A stretch of DNA of 64,000 bases from JANMJD01 sp963847945 (GTDB lineage: Bacteria; Actinomycetota; Acidimicrobiia; Acidimicrobiales; Ilumatobacteraceae). The translations under genes and the position numbers were made by a program. Under the pieces are notes generated by a model. That model saw nothing but the letters and a program-made list of their open reading frames with translations, was not told the origin of the DNA and did no database searches. The stretch spans positions 1 to 64,000 of the forward strand of contig CAWKBX010000001.1 of NCBI GenBank assembly GCA_963847945.1, read 5' to 3'. Within the stretch, counting starts at the first letter, position 1; every line of letters starts with the position of its first letter. Of the stretch, positions 48,751 through 58,555 are shown piece after piece.

Positions 48751-48751
48751 C

Positions 48752-49640
48752 CTACACCGACTCGATCTGGCCGCGGAACACGTTGAACACGGTGCCGTCC
48801 ATGCGCAGCGAGTCGTCGGCTCGTAGCGGCTGCGCAGTTCGACGAAGCGCTCGTCGGGGTCGATGGTCAGCTCGGCGACGGTGTCGAACAGGTCGAGCTG
48901 GGCGTCGGTCGGTTGCTCGCCCGGTTCCCATGACGCCCCCCAGACGTCCCACGGCAGCATCTCGACCTTGTTCAGCGAGGCGAGATCGAGTCGCAGGTTG
49001 CCGGCGATCCAGTGGGCCCCGTGCTCGTTGATGGCCGACAGCCCGCACCGGCCGGCATCGAGGTCGCCCCGCCGCCACGCCTGCCAGGCGTGGCCGGCGG
49101 TCACGAACTCGGTCGACGGTGATGGCACAACGGGTCACCGCCGAAGCCGATCAGCTGGCACCACGTCGCATCGAGTTGGGCGTCGACCATCTGCCACCGC
49201 TCGTCGGCGGCGTTCCAATACTCGGCGACCCAGTGATCCTCGAACCAGCCGGGCCGGAAGTACGCGCCGAACCCGCACCGAGCGCGGGCCGGCACTCCCG
49301 CCGCCCGCAGGAACGCCACCGTCAGCCGACTGAAGGCGTGGCATCGTGCTCCAACTCGGTTGGCCGGTGGCCGGGCCTCGTCGAGCGGACGAGCGTCGAC
49401 GGCTCGGACGATGGCCAACAGCCGGGCCGTGTCGCGTTCGTGGATCGCCTCGGCCTGCGTCGGTGTCAGCTCGACGCCGTAGAACGGCTGAGCGACGGTG
49501 TCGTAGATCAACAATCCCTGCACAATCTCGACAACCCGCCGAATCTCGCGAACCTCACCGATCTCCGTCGCATCCAGGTCGTCGTCAAGCCTCGTCAAGC
49601 GGCCCGGTGTCGCATAGAAATCGAGCGTCTCCTGATTCAC
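48752..49640 (-). pseudogene. Transglutaminase-like protein, two frameshifts
   Basis: From GTG 49640: FYATPGRLTRLDDDLDATEI, EIVQGLLIYDTVAQPFYGVE, GARCHAFSRLTVAFLRAAGV with the catalytic Cys followed by FGAYFRPGWFEDHWVAEYWN with the His and an Asp in QMVDAQLDATW. After a break near 49130 it continues HAWQAWRRGDLDAGRCGLSA and LNKVEMLPWDVWGASWEPGE, and after another near 48810 ends DSLRMDGTVFNVFRGQIESV. The Cys-His-Asp triad fits the transglutaminase-core family. The start overlaps the HNH gene stop (GTGA). Confidence 0.78.
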
Positions 49641-50685
49641 GCAGCGAATGCTTCCACAATGGGGAGCGCTGAGGTCACAACCCGATGGCCGTCGTGCCGA
49701 GTCGGGGGACGGCCATACAACATGCGACCCGACGGCATGGTGACTTCGAAGGTGCGGTCGGGGAGGAGCTTGGCGTGCCATCCGGGTTGGTGGAGGATCT
49801 GATGGTGGCGGAGGCACAGCGAGGCGAGGTTGGAGGGCTCGGTCAGTCCGTCGTCGGTCCACTGGACCACGTGGTGGACCTGGCAGAGGCTGATCGGACG
49901 CCTGCAGTCGGAACCGGCAGCCTTGGTCGAGAACTGAGACGGAGAGCGCTCGAGTACTTCGAGGTCGGCGACGACGACCAACCCTGATCGGTTGGCCACC
50001 GGCCCGGCCTTCGCCTGGTGGTCGAGGAAGAACTGGCAGATGTCGTGCAGCGCATCGGCCCGCCGCTGCGCCGGGAGCGCTCCGGTTCGCCCGGAACGTC
50101 GTCGGTGGTGGCAACGCGGATCGCTTCGGAGATGGTGTTGCCCGAGTCTTCGCCGAGGGTGCCGTTGAGCAAGTAGCTGCCGTCGGGGAGGTTGTTGAGA
50201 TGGAGCCCCTCGGCGGGCACGTCGGGCTCGATCTCGTCGTCGGCGGTCACCGTGGCCTTCCAATGCCGCATGGCAATTGCGGCACGTCGGGCGTCGAGCG
50301 GGGTCAACAATGGAATCATCGTTGACTCAGCCTCGGCGAACTTCTCGATCTGTGAGTTACCGATAACGCTCAAGATTGCGTCCAATTGATCCGACGACAA
50401 TGTGCCGTTCAACGCGGCATCGGTCGTCAGCGGAAGCCGATCAAGTGTGCGTCCGGTCTTGATCACGTTCGCCGCAGCTGCCGGTGCGAAACCGGCGTGG
50501 GCCTGCATCCATCCTTTGGCCGAAACCGCACCATCGAGACCCCAACTACCGCCAGTACTGAAGGCGTGGACGGCCTGAGCGAGCTTCACTTTCAGCCGTT
50601 GATGGAGCTGGGCGAGTTCGATGATCGCGTCGCGAGTCGGCACGATATCGAGGTGGTCGATCTCGGTTGCCAGGCCCTCGAACAT
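49637..50685 (-). pseudogene. DUF222/HNH endonuclease family protein, frameshifted
   Basis: Residues 1-200 in the first frame are DUF222: VPTRDAIIELAQLHQRLKVK, AKGWMQAHAGFAPAAAANVI, GTLSSDQLDAILSVIGNSQI. A shift near 50080 and another near 49920 lead to the HNH part, CQVHHVVQWTDDGLTEPSNL and ASLCLRHHQILHQPGWHAKL, with the HH/N/H metal ligands. This family (13E12-repeat type) is multicopy in actinobacteria and behaves like a selfish gene family. Function in the cell is unknown. Confidence 0.85.
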
Positions 50686-50855
50686 ACCTGAATTCTACCC
50701 GAACAAACGTTCTCGCACAAGTAGAAATATGCGCTGACCTGGTCAAATAAAGTTTCAATCAGGTGGATGGACCAGTGGATCGGGCACTGCAGTTGAATGT
50801 CATTCGATGCCCCGGTCGGCTCCGTTTGGGGCGACGGACGACTGAGCCCGTCGGT

Positions 50856-51896
50856 TCAGCCCGGCAGCAGGCGGGTGGCGGTCTTGAGGGCTCGTAGAGC
50901 GCCTTGACGGGCCGAACGGCGGTGATGGGATTTGCCGGACTCTTCGGAGCCGGTTGTGGCGCGATTGGCGAGGAACCAGTCGTAGGACTGGGCGAACATT
51001 TCGGCGTTGCTATATGCCGGTTGCCAGCCGAGTTGGTCGCGAGCGTGGTCGATGTCGAACCACATCGAGCGGCTGTACATGATCCAGTGGTAGGGGGCGA
51101 AGGGGGCGAGTTTCAGCCCGGCGGCGCCTTGCATGGCCAACGAGGTCGGTCGGGCGGGGAGGCTCCGCACGCGAGCGCCGGTGGCGGCGTGGGCGCAGAC
51201 CGACTCGAGGGTTTCGCGCATCGTGCCGAAGCGATCGGTGCCGCCGTTGAACAGGCCGGGCCCGGACTTCAACGAAGCACGGATGCAGAGGTCGGCTAAA
51301 TCGTCAGCCTGCACGAACTGGTACTTGTTGGCTCCGCCGCCGAGCACGAACACGTCGGCACCGTCGGCGATCCAGTCGAACAGGATCCCGAAGATCCCCA
51401 GTCGGCCGTGACCCAGGATCGTCCGAGGCCGCACGATCGAGACGTCCAACCCGCGCGAAACCGCTTCGAAACAGGCCCATTCGGCGGCGAGCTTGGCTCG
51501 GCCGTACGACTCCTGGGGGTTCGGGGCGGTGGTCGGGAGCACTGGATTCGATGCCGGAATCCCGAAGATCGCGCTCGACGACGTGTGGACGACCTTGGCG
51601 ACTCCGGCGTCGCGCGCCGCGTCCAACAACACGATGGTGCCGTCGACGTTGACGGTTCGCAACAGCGCCTCGTCCTTGGCCAGGGGTACCTGGGCGACGT
51701 TGTTGAACACCACGTCGACGCCTTCGCATGCGGCGCGCACGGTGGAGTACGAGCGGATGTCGCCGCGGACCATTTCCACCCCGGAGGAGTCGGTGTCGTT
51801 GAGGTCCAAGACTCGGACGTCGTAACCGGAGCGCAGCAGGTTGTCGACGACCAGCGCCCCGAAGTAGCCGCTGCCACCCGTGACGAGCGCCCTCAT
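50856..51896 (-). CDS. NAD-dependent epimerase/3-beta-hydroxysteroid-dehydrogenase-type SDR
   Basis: A 346-residue extended SDR: Rossmann motif MRALVTGGSGYFGALVVDNL, RVLDLNDTDSSGVEMVRGDI, VVHTSSSAIFGIP with catalytic Ser, and Tyr-x-x-x-Lys in ESYGRAKLAAEWA. The C-terminus YHWIMYSRSMWFDIDHARDQ followed by LGWQPAYSN is typical of sterol-type 3-beta-HSD/C4-decarboxylase relatives. It is last in an operon after the GMC oxidoreductase and another SDR. Intact. Confidence 0.87.
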   Translation of the reverse strand: MRALVTGGSGYFGALVVDNLLRSGYDVRVLDLNDTDSSGVEMVRGDIRSYSTVRAACEGVDVVFNNVAQVPLAKDEALLRTVNVDGTIVLLDAARDAGVAKVVHTSSSAIFGIPASNPVLPTTAPNPQESYGRAKLAAEWACFEAVSRGLDVSIVRPRTILGHGRLGIFGILFDWIADGADVFVLGGGANKYQFVQADDLADLCIRASLKSGPGLFNGGTDRFGTMRETLESVCAHAATGARVRSLPARPTSLAMQGAAGLKLAPFAPYHWIMYSRSMWFDIDHARDQLGWQPAYSNAEMFAQSYDWFLANRATTGSEESGKSHHRRSARQGALRALKTATRLLPG

Positions 51897-51903
51897 GAAG
51901 ACG

Positions 51904-52984
51904 TCATCCGAGGTCGATGCCGCGGGACTGGCACCAGCGAATGGATCGGCGCATGCCTTCGAGCAGGTCGATCTCGGGGTCGTAGCCCAACTCGGTGCGG
52001 GTGACGGAGATGTCGCAGGCGATGGTCGCCCCCATCTCGCCGAGCACGTGGATCTCCTGCTTGTAGCGACCGAACCGCTGGAGCAGCTTGTCGGCGGCCA
52101 CGGCACCGCCGGCGACGAACTGGGGCACCTTGATGCCGCCGTCCTTCGACTGGAGGCCCTCGGCGCGTCGGCGCCGCCTGGACGGTCGACACGATCTCGG
52201 CGACGGTGTACGGCTGGGCATCGGCGACCCACCAAGCACTGCCGGGCGCGGCGTCGCTCAACTCGGCGCGCACGATGCCCTGCACGAGGTTCTCGATGTA
52301 GACCATCGAGCGGCGCTGACGTCCACCGCCGAACATCGGGAACTTGCCAGAGCCGACCATCTTGAAGAACGTGGTCTGGCGCAGTGGCTGCCACGGACCG
52401 TAGAACCACGGCGGGCGGACCATCACGGCGTCGAGCATCCCGGCCCGACAGGCGTCGGAAATGGCCTGCTCACCGCGCATTTTTGAGACGCCGTAGCCGA
52501 GGTAGGGCCGATACGGCTCCTCGTGGCGGAACGTGTCGTTTCGGTCGGGGTTCAGCCCGAATGGCGAGTTCGACGACACGTGCACCATGCGGCGAACCCC
52601 GGCCTTGGCGGCCGCCTCGACGACGTTGCGGGTGCCTCCGGCGTTGATCGCCTCGAAGTCGGCCAGCCGAGCTGGGTGGATGACGCCGGCGGTGTGGATG
52701 ACGTCGGTGGTCGGCCCGGCGTCGGCGTCGGCGAACGCGTCGAGCATCGCCGAGGAGTCGGTGACGTCGCCGATCATCGTCGTCACCCCTGCGATTCCGG
52801 TGAGCAACGCGGCTTCTTCGGAGTTGCGCACGATGGCGGTGATCGGTGTCGGCCGGTAGTAGCGGCTGGTCAGGTCGGTGAGCAGGTTGCACAACCCCTG
52901 GCCGAGCCATCCGGCGGCGCCGGTGATGATCGTATGGTCGGGGAGCGGGCGCGGTCCGAGGACCGAGATGGGCGAGTCAGCCAC
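51904..52984 (-). pseudogene. NAD-dependent epimerase/SDR, one frameshift
   Basis: An extended SDR with HTIITGAAGWLGQGLCNLLT, DVTDSSAMLDAFADAD, MVHVSSNSPFGLNP, the Tyr-x-x-x-Lys of YLGYGVSKMRGEQAI, and GGRQRRSMVYIENLVQGIVR. A shift near 52190 separates the last third (GGIKVPQFVAGGAVAADKLL, GYDPEIDLLEGMRRSIRWCQ), which ends at TGA 51904. GTG 52984 overlaps the GMC oxidoreductase stop. Seven bases separate it from the next SDR. Likely a dehydrogenase acting on the oxidoreductase product or substrate. Confidence 0.82.
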
Positions 52985-54410
52985 GGGGGCGTTCCGTTCT
53001 GGCAAAGTGCCGGGCATTGCGGATGGCGAGTGCCATCACAGACCCCTGTGGGTTGACCCCCGGGGCGTCGGGTAACAGAGAAGCGTCATTGACGAACACA
53101 TTCGAATAACCGTGAACTCGCCCATACGAATCGGCACCGCAGCGCGATCGGTCCTCGCCCAAAGGAACCGTCGAACAGAGATGCACAGTCATCACCGAGG
53201 CCTTGGCTGCGGCGAAGCGCTCCTGGAGAGTAGCCAGGTCGGCCCGTCCCCGCACGATCGGCGCGCCCCGGAACGACGGGTAGACCTCCTGTGCCCCGGC
53301 GGCCAGCATCAACAGCGCGAGGCGGGCCAGGCCGCTGCGCAACAGGTCCTTATCGCGCCTGGTCAACCGGTAGGTGACGATCGGGTCGCGGAGCCCGGGG
53401 ACAGCTTGTACGAGACCCCGCCCCTCGGACGTGATCGCCGCGTAGTACACGCTGATCGACGGCCACGCCTCGACCGCCGGAGCGAAGTCGCGCCAGCTAT
53501 CCGACAGCGAGAGGGCGACCAGGCCCGGATTCGAGGCGGATCCGCCGAACGACAGCGCCGGGGCGAACTCCTTCACCTGATGGACCGGCACGTCGTCGGG
53601 GACGTTTACCTCGTGGTCGAACCGGGCGGCCAGCTTGACCGTCGGATGCACGGCGAGCGAACGCCCGACGTGCTTGCGGATGCCCGACCGTTGCAGCAAC
53701 GCCGGGGTCTGGATCGCCCCGCCGCAGACGATGACATGACGGAATCGCATCGTGATCGGTCGTCCATCGTGGCGAGCCTTGGCCGACGTCGCCCGACCGT
53801 TGGTGATCATCAGACGATCGATCGTCAGGCCCGTGACCAATCGGGCCCCCGCGGCGATCGCCCGGGGCAGATAGGTGCGGGTCATCGACTGGCGCTCGCC
53901 GCGGAACCCGGTGGTGCCCTCGGGATAGGTCATCCACCGGGGGATCTCGGAGTTCTGCCAGCCGAGGGCTTCGGCGCCGTCACGCAGGATTCGGCTCGGC
54001 TCCGAGGGGGTACCCGGGGTCAGGCCGACCGAGAGTTCCTTCTCGACCTCATCGGCGATCGAATCGAGTTCGGTCGGGTCGAGATCGCGGATCTGATACT
54101 GCGAACGCCAACGGTCGATCACCTCGCCGGGTGGACGGCGGTAGAGGCCCGAATTGACCTCGGTGCCACCCCCGGCGCAGCGGCCCTCGGTGTAGGCGAT
54201 CGAGGGCGCGCCGAGCGCGACCGTCACCCCGCCCGAGCGGTACTGCGAGTCCATTTGGGCGAGGGAGAACGGGGTAACCGAGCCTTGCTCGACCCAGGCG
54301 CCTTCCTCGGCGATCAGTACATCGAAACCGGCCTCAGCCAGGACGGTTGCAGTCGTCGCCCCACCCGCGCCCGAGCCGACGATGAGGATCTCGCAGTCGA
54401 GGTCGCTCAT
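52977..54410 (-). CDS. GMC-type FAD-dependent oxidoreductase (cholesterol-oxidase-like)
   Basis: A 477-residue flavoprotein: FAD motif CEILIVGSGAGGATTATVLA, GRCAGGGTEVNSGLYRRPP, HVIVCGGAIQTPALLQRSGI, and the GMC C-terminus VFVNDASLLPDAPGVNPQGS with the VNPxG flavin-binding sequence and a His in MTVHLCSTVPLGED. GMC enzymes oxidise alcohols; neighbouring SDRs and a small partner gene suggest a sterol or terpenoid alcohol, which is inference. ATG overlaps the upstream small gene (ATGA). Confidence 0.87.
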   Translation of the reverse strand: MSDLDCEILIVGSGAGGATTATVLAEAGFDVLIAEEGAWVEQGSVTPFSLAQMDSQYRSGGVTVALGAPSIAYTEGRCAGGGTEVNSGLYRRPPGEVIDRWRSQYQIRDLDPTELDSIADEVEKELSVGLTPGTPSEPSRILRDGAEALGWQNSEIPRWMTYPEGTTGFRGERQSMTRTYLPRAIAAGARLVTGLTIDRLMITNGRATSAKARHDGRPITMRFRHVIVCGGAIQTPALLQRSGIRKHVGRSLAVHPTVKLAARFDHEVNVPDDVPVHQVKEFAPALSFGGSASNPGLVALSLSDSWRDFAPAVEAWPSISVYYAAITSEGRGLVQAVPGLRDPIVTYRLTRRDKDLLRSGLARLALLMLAAGAQEVYPSFRGAPIVRGRADLATLQERFAAAKASVMTVHLCSTVPLGEDRSRCGADSYGRVHGYSNVFVNDASLLPDAPGVNPQGSVMALAIRNARHFARTERPRG

Positions 54411-54751
54411 GAGCGCGGGGTCCCGTCGGCGAGGGTCTCGGGCCAGGTTTCCCACACGTACGCGTAGCCGAGCGAGCGGGTGAGGCGGACATACTCGCCG
54501 AACAGCGGCAGCGGCCGGTTGGCGAGGAAGCGCAGGACGGGCTGCTCGGCCGGGCCCATCGACGCCGCTCGAACCACCCCGCCGATGACCGTGACGCCGA
54601 AGCGCACGAAGCTGGGCAGGCCGCTGAAGCGGCGACGGATGAACACAACGGTGTCGTCGAGGCGCGCAGACGGAAGCCCAGGGAGATCGTGGCGCAGCAA
54701 CTGAGCGACGAATGGTGCGGCGAGGCGCTCGACGAGTGGCGCGGAGTCCAT
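54407..54751 (-). CDS. Small partner protein of the GMC oxidoreductase
   Basis: A 114-residue protein (PLVERLAAPFVAQLLRHDLP, FSGLPSFVRFGVTVIGGVVR, RSLGYAYVWETWPETLADGT) that overlaps the GMC gene by ATGA. Position and size recall gluconate-dehydrogenase subunit-3-like helpers that precede GMC oxidoreductases, but I cannot see a diagnostic motif. First in a four-gene operon. One hydrophobic stretch (VTVIGGVV) is too short for a sure membrane anchor. Confidence 0.6.
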   Translation of the reverse strand: MDSAPLVERLAAPFVAQLLRHDLPGLPSARLDDTVVFIRRRFSGLPSFVRFGVTVIGGVVRAASMGPAEQPVLRFLANRPLPLFGEYVRLTRSLGYAYVWETWPETLADGTPRS

Positions 54752-54861
54752 GACGGAGACGAGATCGTACTCGCCCCGCGCCGCAACTACCCGCTTGTCC
54801 GGTCGCCAGCTTGGGTGTCAGGGGTTGGGTTCCCCGGCGACCGGACAAGCGGGGACGGCGG

Positions 54862-57186
54862 TCAGCCCCGAAAGTAGCCCGAGGTGTCGACGAGTAGGTC
54901 GGTTCCGTCGGAGGTGAAGAATCGGATGAAGCCATCGGCCCCTGGGGCCATCGTCACCGCGTTTGGACGGGTCTCTCCGGCGAAGGTCAGGTTCAGCGAC
55001 GACACCAGCGGTTGGACACCGTCGGGCCACACGGTCACATAGCCCGGGGCGGTCGCGCCGATGGCGGTCACGTTCATCGCCACCGCGATCGCCCCGTACG
55101 GGACCCCGTTGGTTCCCGAGGTGGAGACAGTGATCGTCCCACCCTTGGGAATCGTGCCCTTCGGTCCGAACCCTCCTGCCCCGCCGCGGGTGTCGAAGAG
55201 TCGTGACGGCGTGCACGGAACGAACAGGCCACTGGTCGATACCGGTGCGGTGTCGCCCGTGTAGTAGCCCACGACGTCGGCGAGTAGTTCTGCTCCCGCC
55301 GAGGAGTACAGGCTGATCTTGCCACCCGTCCCGAGCGGGATGATCACCAGGTTCGGCGCGGTATGGCCGGGCCCGGTGAGATTGAGCACCGATGCGTTCG
55401 GTTGTGCCGACCCGGCGGGCCAGGCGGTGATGTACCCCTCGCCCCCGGCTGAGGTAGCGGTGAGATTGATCGCCACGGCTCCGACTCCCGTGGCGGGTAC
55501 GCCTGCAACTCCGCCGATCTGCACGTCGATCGATTTTCCGGTGGCGACGTAGCCCTTGGGCCCGGGACCGAGTGCAGGAGGCCGCGTATCAAAGAGACGA
55601 CCAGGGGGAATGGGCACGTAGCGGCCGTCGGTCGACGCACCGGGGGAGGCGCTGTAGTACCCGGCGACATCAGCGATCAAGTGTCCGCCGGCGCTGGCGA
55701 AGAGCGACACTTTGCCGCCCGTGCCGAGGGGCACGGTGACCAGGTTTGGCGCGGTACCACCGGCGGGCACGTTGAGGTTCGACGCGTTCGGTTGCGCCGT
55801 CCCGGCGGGATATGCCGTGACGTAGCCGTCGCCGAGCGACCCGGTGATCGTGGTGTTCATCACGACGGCGGTGGCATCGACGGGCACCCCGGCCACCCCA
55901 CCGACTTGGATATCGACGGTGCCACCGGCGGCGATAAGACCCTTCGGGCCGGGGGCGGGGGTGCCGGCCCGGCTGTCGAACACCCGCTGCGGGGCGAGCG
56001 GTACGAACTTCGAGGTGCCCCCACAGGCGGGTTCGACGGCGTCGGTGGCGAAGGTCGTGATCTTGGTCGTCCCGCTGCCTTGCCAGAGGATCGCCCCGTC
56101 GGTGTTGCGCGGTCCGCCGACGGCGATGCGGGGATACGAGGTTTGGTTCGGATCGCCGATGTCGATGATGCGCCGAGGGGTGGTCCAGGTGGTCCCGTTC
56201 GGGGAATAGGTGTACATGACGTATTGACGGGTGTTCAGCCACACCGCATGGAACGCTCCGCTGGAGTCGGTCGTGATGTCGGGAAGGAACACCGAGGTGC
56301 CGCCGTTGATCTCGATCTCGGGACCGATCGGACCGGTCGAGTCGATCTTGCGGCTGACCAGGCGTTCCGTCTTTCCGTCGTCGATGATGACCACCGCGCC
56401 CTTTGCCCCGCCGGCAATGCGTTGCTCGGTGCCGATCGGAACGGGATATCGAACCAAGACATCGTCGGCGTCCGATGCAGCCAGCCCGCGGTGTACCCAC
56501 AAGCCGTACTGATCGGCCTCGCGACCGTAAAAGCTGGTCAGCACCGTGCCGTCTGACGCGCTCGCAGGACACTCCGCTGCGCCGGGCTGATGCCGAGTGC
56601 TCATGTCGTTGCTCGGCGGAGCGAACGCCAGGTTCGGTGCGACGCGCGAGACCCGGAACGTGGTGAAGCTGTGGTCGATGGCCACCGCGCCGTCGGTCAG
56701 CGCGGCGAACTGTGGGCAGCCGAATGGGTCATAGGTCTGCCCCAAGGTGACTCGTTTGCCCGCTGACCACGTTTGGCCGTGGTCGGTCGAGACGAAGGCA
56801 TAGGTTCCGTTGGTGTCGAGCGAGCCTGGGTTCAGGAATTGGAAGGCGATCAACCGATTCGACTTCCAATCCATGATGATGGTCGGGGCGGACAGCTGAT
56901 CGGTCCCGGCATAGATCGGGTTCGCAGTCGTGATCGGCCCACCCACCGGCAGTCGGCGGTAGGCCAACTCCTGCACGCCGGGCAGCCGGTAGACGACATG
57001 GACGTTGCCCTGCTCGTCGACGGAATGGGAGGTGCCGGCGGGGTATTCGCGAGTCGAGATCACCACCGTCGTGTTGGGTGGGTCAGCCGCCGCGGCCGGG
57101 TCGATACCCGTTGCCAGCACCGACGCATCCACCAGACCCACGGTGATCGCCACCCGCCCGACCGAGCCGAATCTGAACCTCTGCAT
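54862..57186 (-). CDS. Secreted protein with BNR/sialidase-like region and three actinobacterial surface repeats
   Basis: A 774-residue protein with a signal peptide (ATG 57186; cut near AAAADPP). Residues ~40-375 are propeller-like with Asp-box words (STDHGQTWSAGKR, SPNGTTWTTPRR). Residues ~385-774 hold three ~125-residue repeats, each with RVFDSRAG/RLFDTR, GPKG, a GVPxxAxAVxxN strand, GYVTAxPAGxxQPNASxLN, PNxVxxPLGxGGKxSL and a final ADVxGYY. I know such repeats from large secreted proteins of actinobacteria including Acidimicrobiia. A surface adhesin or glycan-binding role is inferred. Intact over 2.3 kb. Confidence 0.82.
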   Translation of the reverse strand: MQRFRFGSVGRVAITVGLVDASVLATGIDPAAAADPPNTTVVISTREYPAGTSHSVDEQGNVHVVYRLPGVQELAYRRLPVGGPITTANPIYAGTDQLSAPTIIMDWKSNRLIAFQFLNPGSLDTNGTYAFVSTDHGQTWSAGKRVTLGQTYDPFGCPQFAALTDGAVAIDHSFTTFRVSRVAPNLAFAPPSNDMSTRHQPGAAECPASASDGTVLTSFYGREADQYGLWVHRGLAASDADDVLVRYPVPIGTEQRIAGGAKGAVVIIDDGKTERLVSRKIDSTGPIGPEIEINGGTSVFLPDITTDSSGAFHAVWLNTRQYVMYTYSPNGTTWTTPRRIIDIGDPNQTSYPRIAVGGPRNTDGAILWQGSGTTKITTFATDAVEPACGGTSKFVPLAPQRVFDSRAGTPAPGPKGLIAAGGTVDIQVGGVAGVPVDATAVVMNTTITGSLGDGYVTAYPAGTAQPNASNLNVPAGGTAPNLVTVPLGTGGKVSLFASAGGHLIADVAGYYSASPGASTDGRYVPIPPGRLFDTRPPALGPGPKGYVATGKSIDVQIGGVAGVPATGVGAVAINLTATSAGGEGYITAWPAGSAQPNASVLNLTGPGHTAPNLVIIPLGTGGKISLYSSAGAELLADVVGYYTGDTAPVSTSGLFVPCTPSRLFDTRGGAGGFGPKGTIPKGGTITVSTSGTNGVPYGAIAVAMNVTAIGATAPGYVTVWPDGVQPLVSSLNLTFAGETRPNAVTMAPGADGFIRFFTSDGTDLLVDTSGYFRG

Positions 57187-57286
57187 TTGCCCTGTTCCCT
57201 CCGACGTGGCCGGTGCGAACTGCACCGCCACGACGACAGAGACCCCGGCCGCGAATCTTGATACGGATTCGCTGGGCTGTCCGGCG

Positions 57287-58489
57287 CTACAGCACGACGA
57301 TGGCCAGCAGGCTGACGGCGGCCGTGGCGGCGACCCAGCCGAGGATGGCGGTGCGGTTGGTGCCATTCCAGCGGTGGCGCATCGGCTGCTCGACCAGGTG
57401 GTTGAGCGCGACTGCCACGGCGAGGCTGACGGCAATGCGGACGATCGTCAGCAACCACGTCTCGAGGCCGCCGCCATCGAGGTGGAGTCGGTCGGCGCGC
57501 AGGCTGAGGATGATCGGCCAGTGGACGAGATACAGGGCGTAACTCAGCTTGCCGAGTTCGACGAGCGGCCGCGCGGCGAGCAGGCGGGCCATTGCCCCAT
57601 CGGCGAGCGTCGCCGAGATCACGGCGACGTGGACGATGGATAGGGCGGCGAACCCGCCGGCGCGCACCCATCGCTGGTCTTCGTCGCCCCAGATGAAGGC
57701 CACGACGGTGATCACCAATCCGATCCATCCGGCGACCTGAATGGCACGGGCGGTGGTCGACCGACCGGAGAGAAACTCCCGGCCGCGTTGATGGATGACG
57801 ATCGCCAGCAAACAGCCGGCGGCAAGCTCGGCGGCCCGGACGTCGGTACCGAACATCTCGCGGGGATGGTCGCGATGGAGCGTCACCGCCAACGCCGCCG
57901 AGCCAATCCACGTACCGACACAGAGCGCAGCGAGGTTGCCGACGGCCCGGGCCGGGCGGCGGCGCAGCACGAGGAAGACCACCAGCATCGCCGCGTAGAA
58001 CTGCTCCTCGACCCCGAGTGACCAGTACGGGCCGAGCGGTCCGAGCACGCGCAGAACCTGGTCAGCGGGGAGTTTGATGACATGCCAATTCATCACGTTG
58101 ACGGCGCCGGCGACGCCGTCGGACGCTCGCATGCCGTCACCCCACCCTGACCACGGGGTCGTAGTGAACACGATCGCGGCGACCGTGACGACGAGGGCGG
58201 CAGGGGCGAGCCGCTTGACCCGCCGGGCCCAGAATGCCCCCAGGTCGACGGACTCGGTAGCGGCGAGTTCGTTGAGCAACAACGAGCAGATCAGGAACCC
58301 CGACAGGGTGAAGAAGCTCGACACGCCCAGAAATCCGCCGGAGATGACCTTCGGCACGGCATGGAACATCAAGACCGCGACCACGGCCAGTGCCCGCAGC
58401 CCGTCCAACGCTGGTATATATCCGAGCCCTGACCGGCCCTGCGGTGATTCAGTGATGCGCCGCAAGATAGCAAGCGGGTCGTCGGTCAC
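57287..58489 (-). CDS. Acyltransferase 3 family membrane protein (OafA/YrhL type)
   Basis: A 400-residue polytopic protein: GYIPALDGLRALAVVAVLMF with the conserved Arg, a second block GGFLGVSSFFTLSGFLICSL, FWARRVKRLAPAALVVTVAA, and PYWSLGVEEQFYAAMLVVFL with the Glu-Glu-Gln-Phe-Tyr motif; about ten membrane segments. These enzymes O-acylate cell-surface polysaccharides, peptidoglycan or glycolipids. Upstream of the secreted repeat protein, divergent from the ABC transporter. Confidence 0.9.
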   Translation of the reverse strand: MTDDPLAILRRITESPQGRSGLGYIPALDGLRALAVVAVLMFHAVPKVISGGFLGVSSFFTLSGFLICSLLLNELAATESVDLGAFWARRVKRLAPAALVVTVAAIVFTTTPWSGWGDGMRASDGVAGAVNVMNWHVIKLPADQVLRVLGPLGPYWSLGVEEQFYAAMLVVFLVLRRRPARAVGNLAALCVGTWIGSAALAVTLHRDHPREMFGTDVRAAELAAGCLLAIVIHQRGREFLSGRSTTARAIQVAGWIGLVITVVAFIWGDEDQRWVRAGGFAALSIVHVAVISATLADGAMARLLAARPLVELGKLSYALYLVHWPIILSLRADRLHLDGGGLETWLLTIVRIAVSLAVAVALNHLVEQPMRHRWNGTNRTAILGWVAATAAVSLLAIVVL

Positions 58490-58555
58490 CGCCGGTTGAC
58501 CAATTCCGAGCTCGCTGGTGCAACTCTCCGATGGTCGTTCTAGGTTCGCCTCCAG

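Noticed and set aside
53112..54467. 451-codon plus-strand open frame
   Set aside because: It is a shadow of the GMC oxidoreductase gene with Arg-rich low-information translation.
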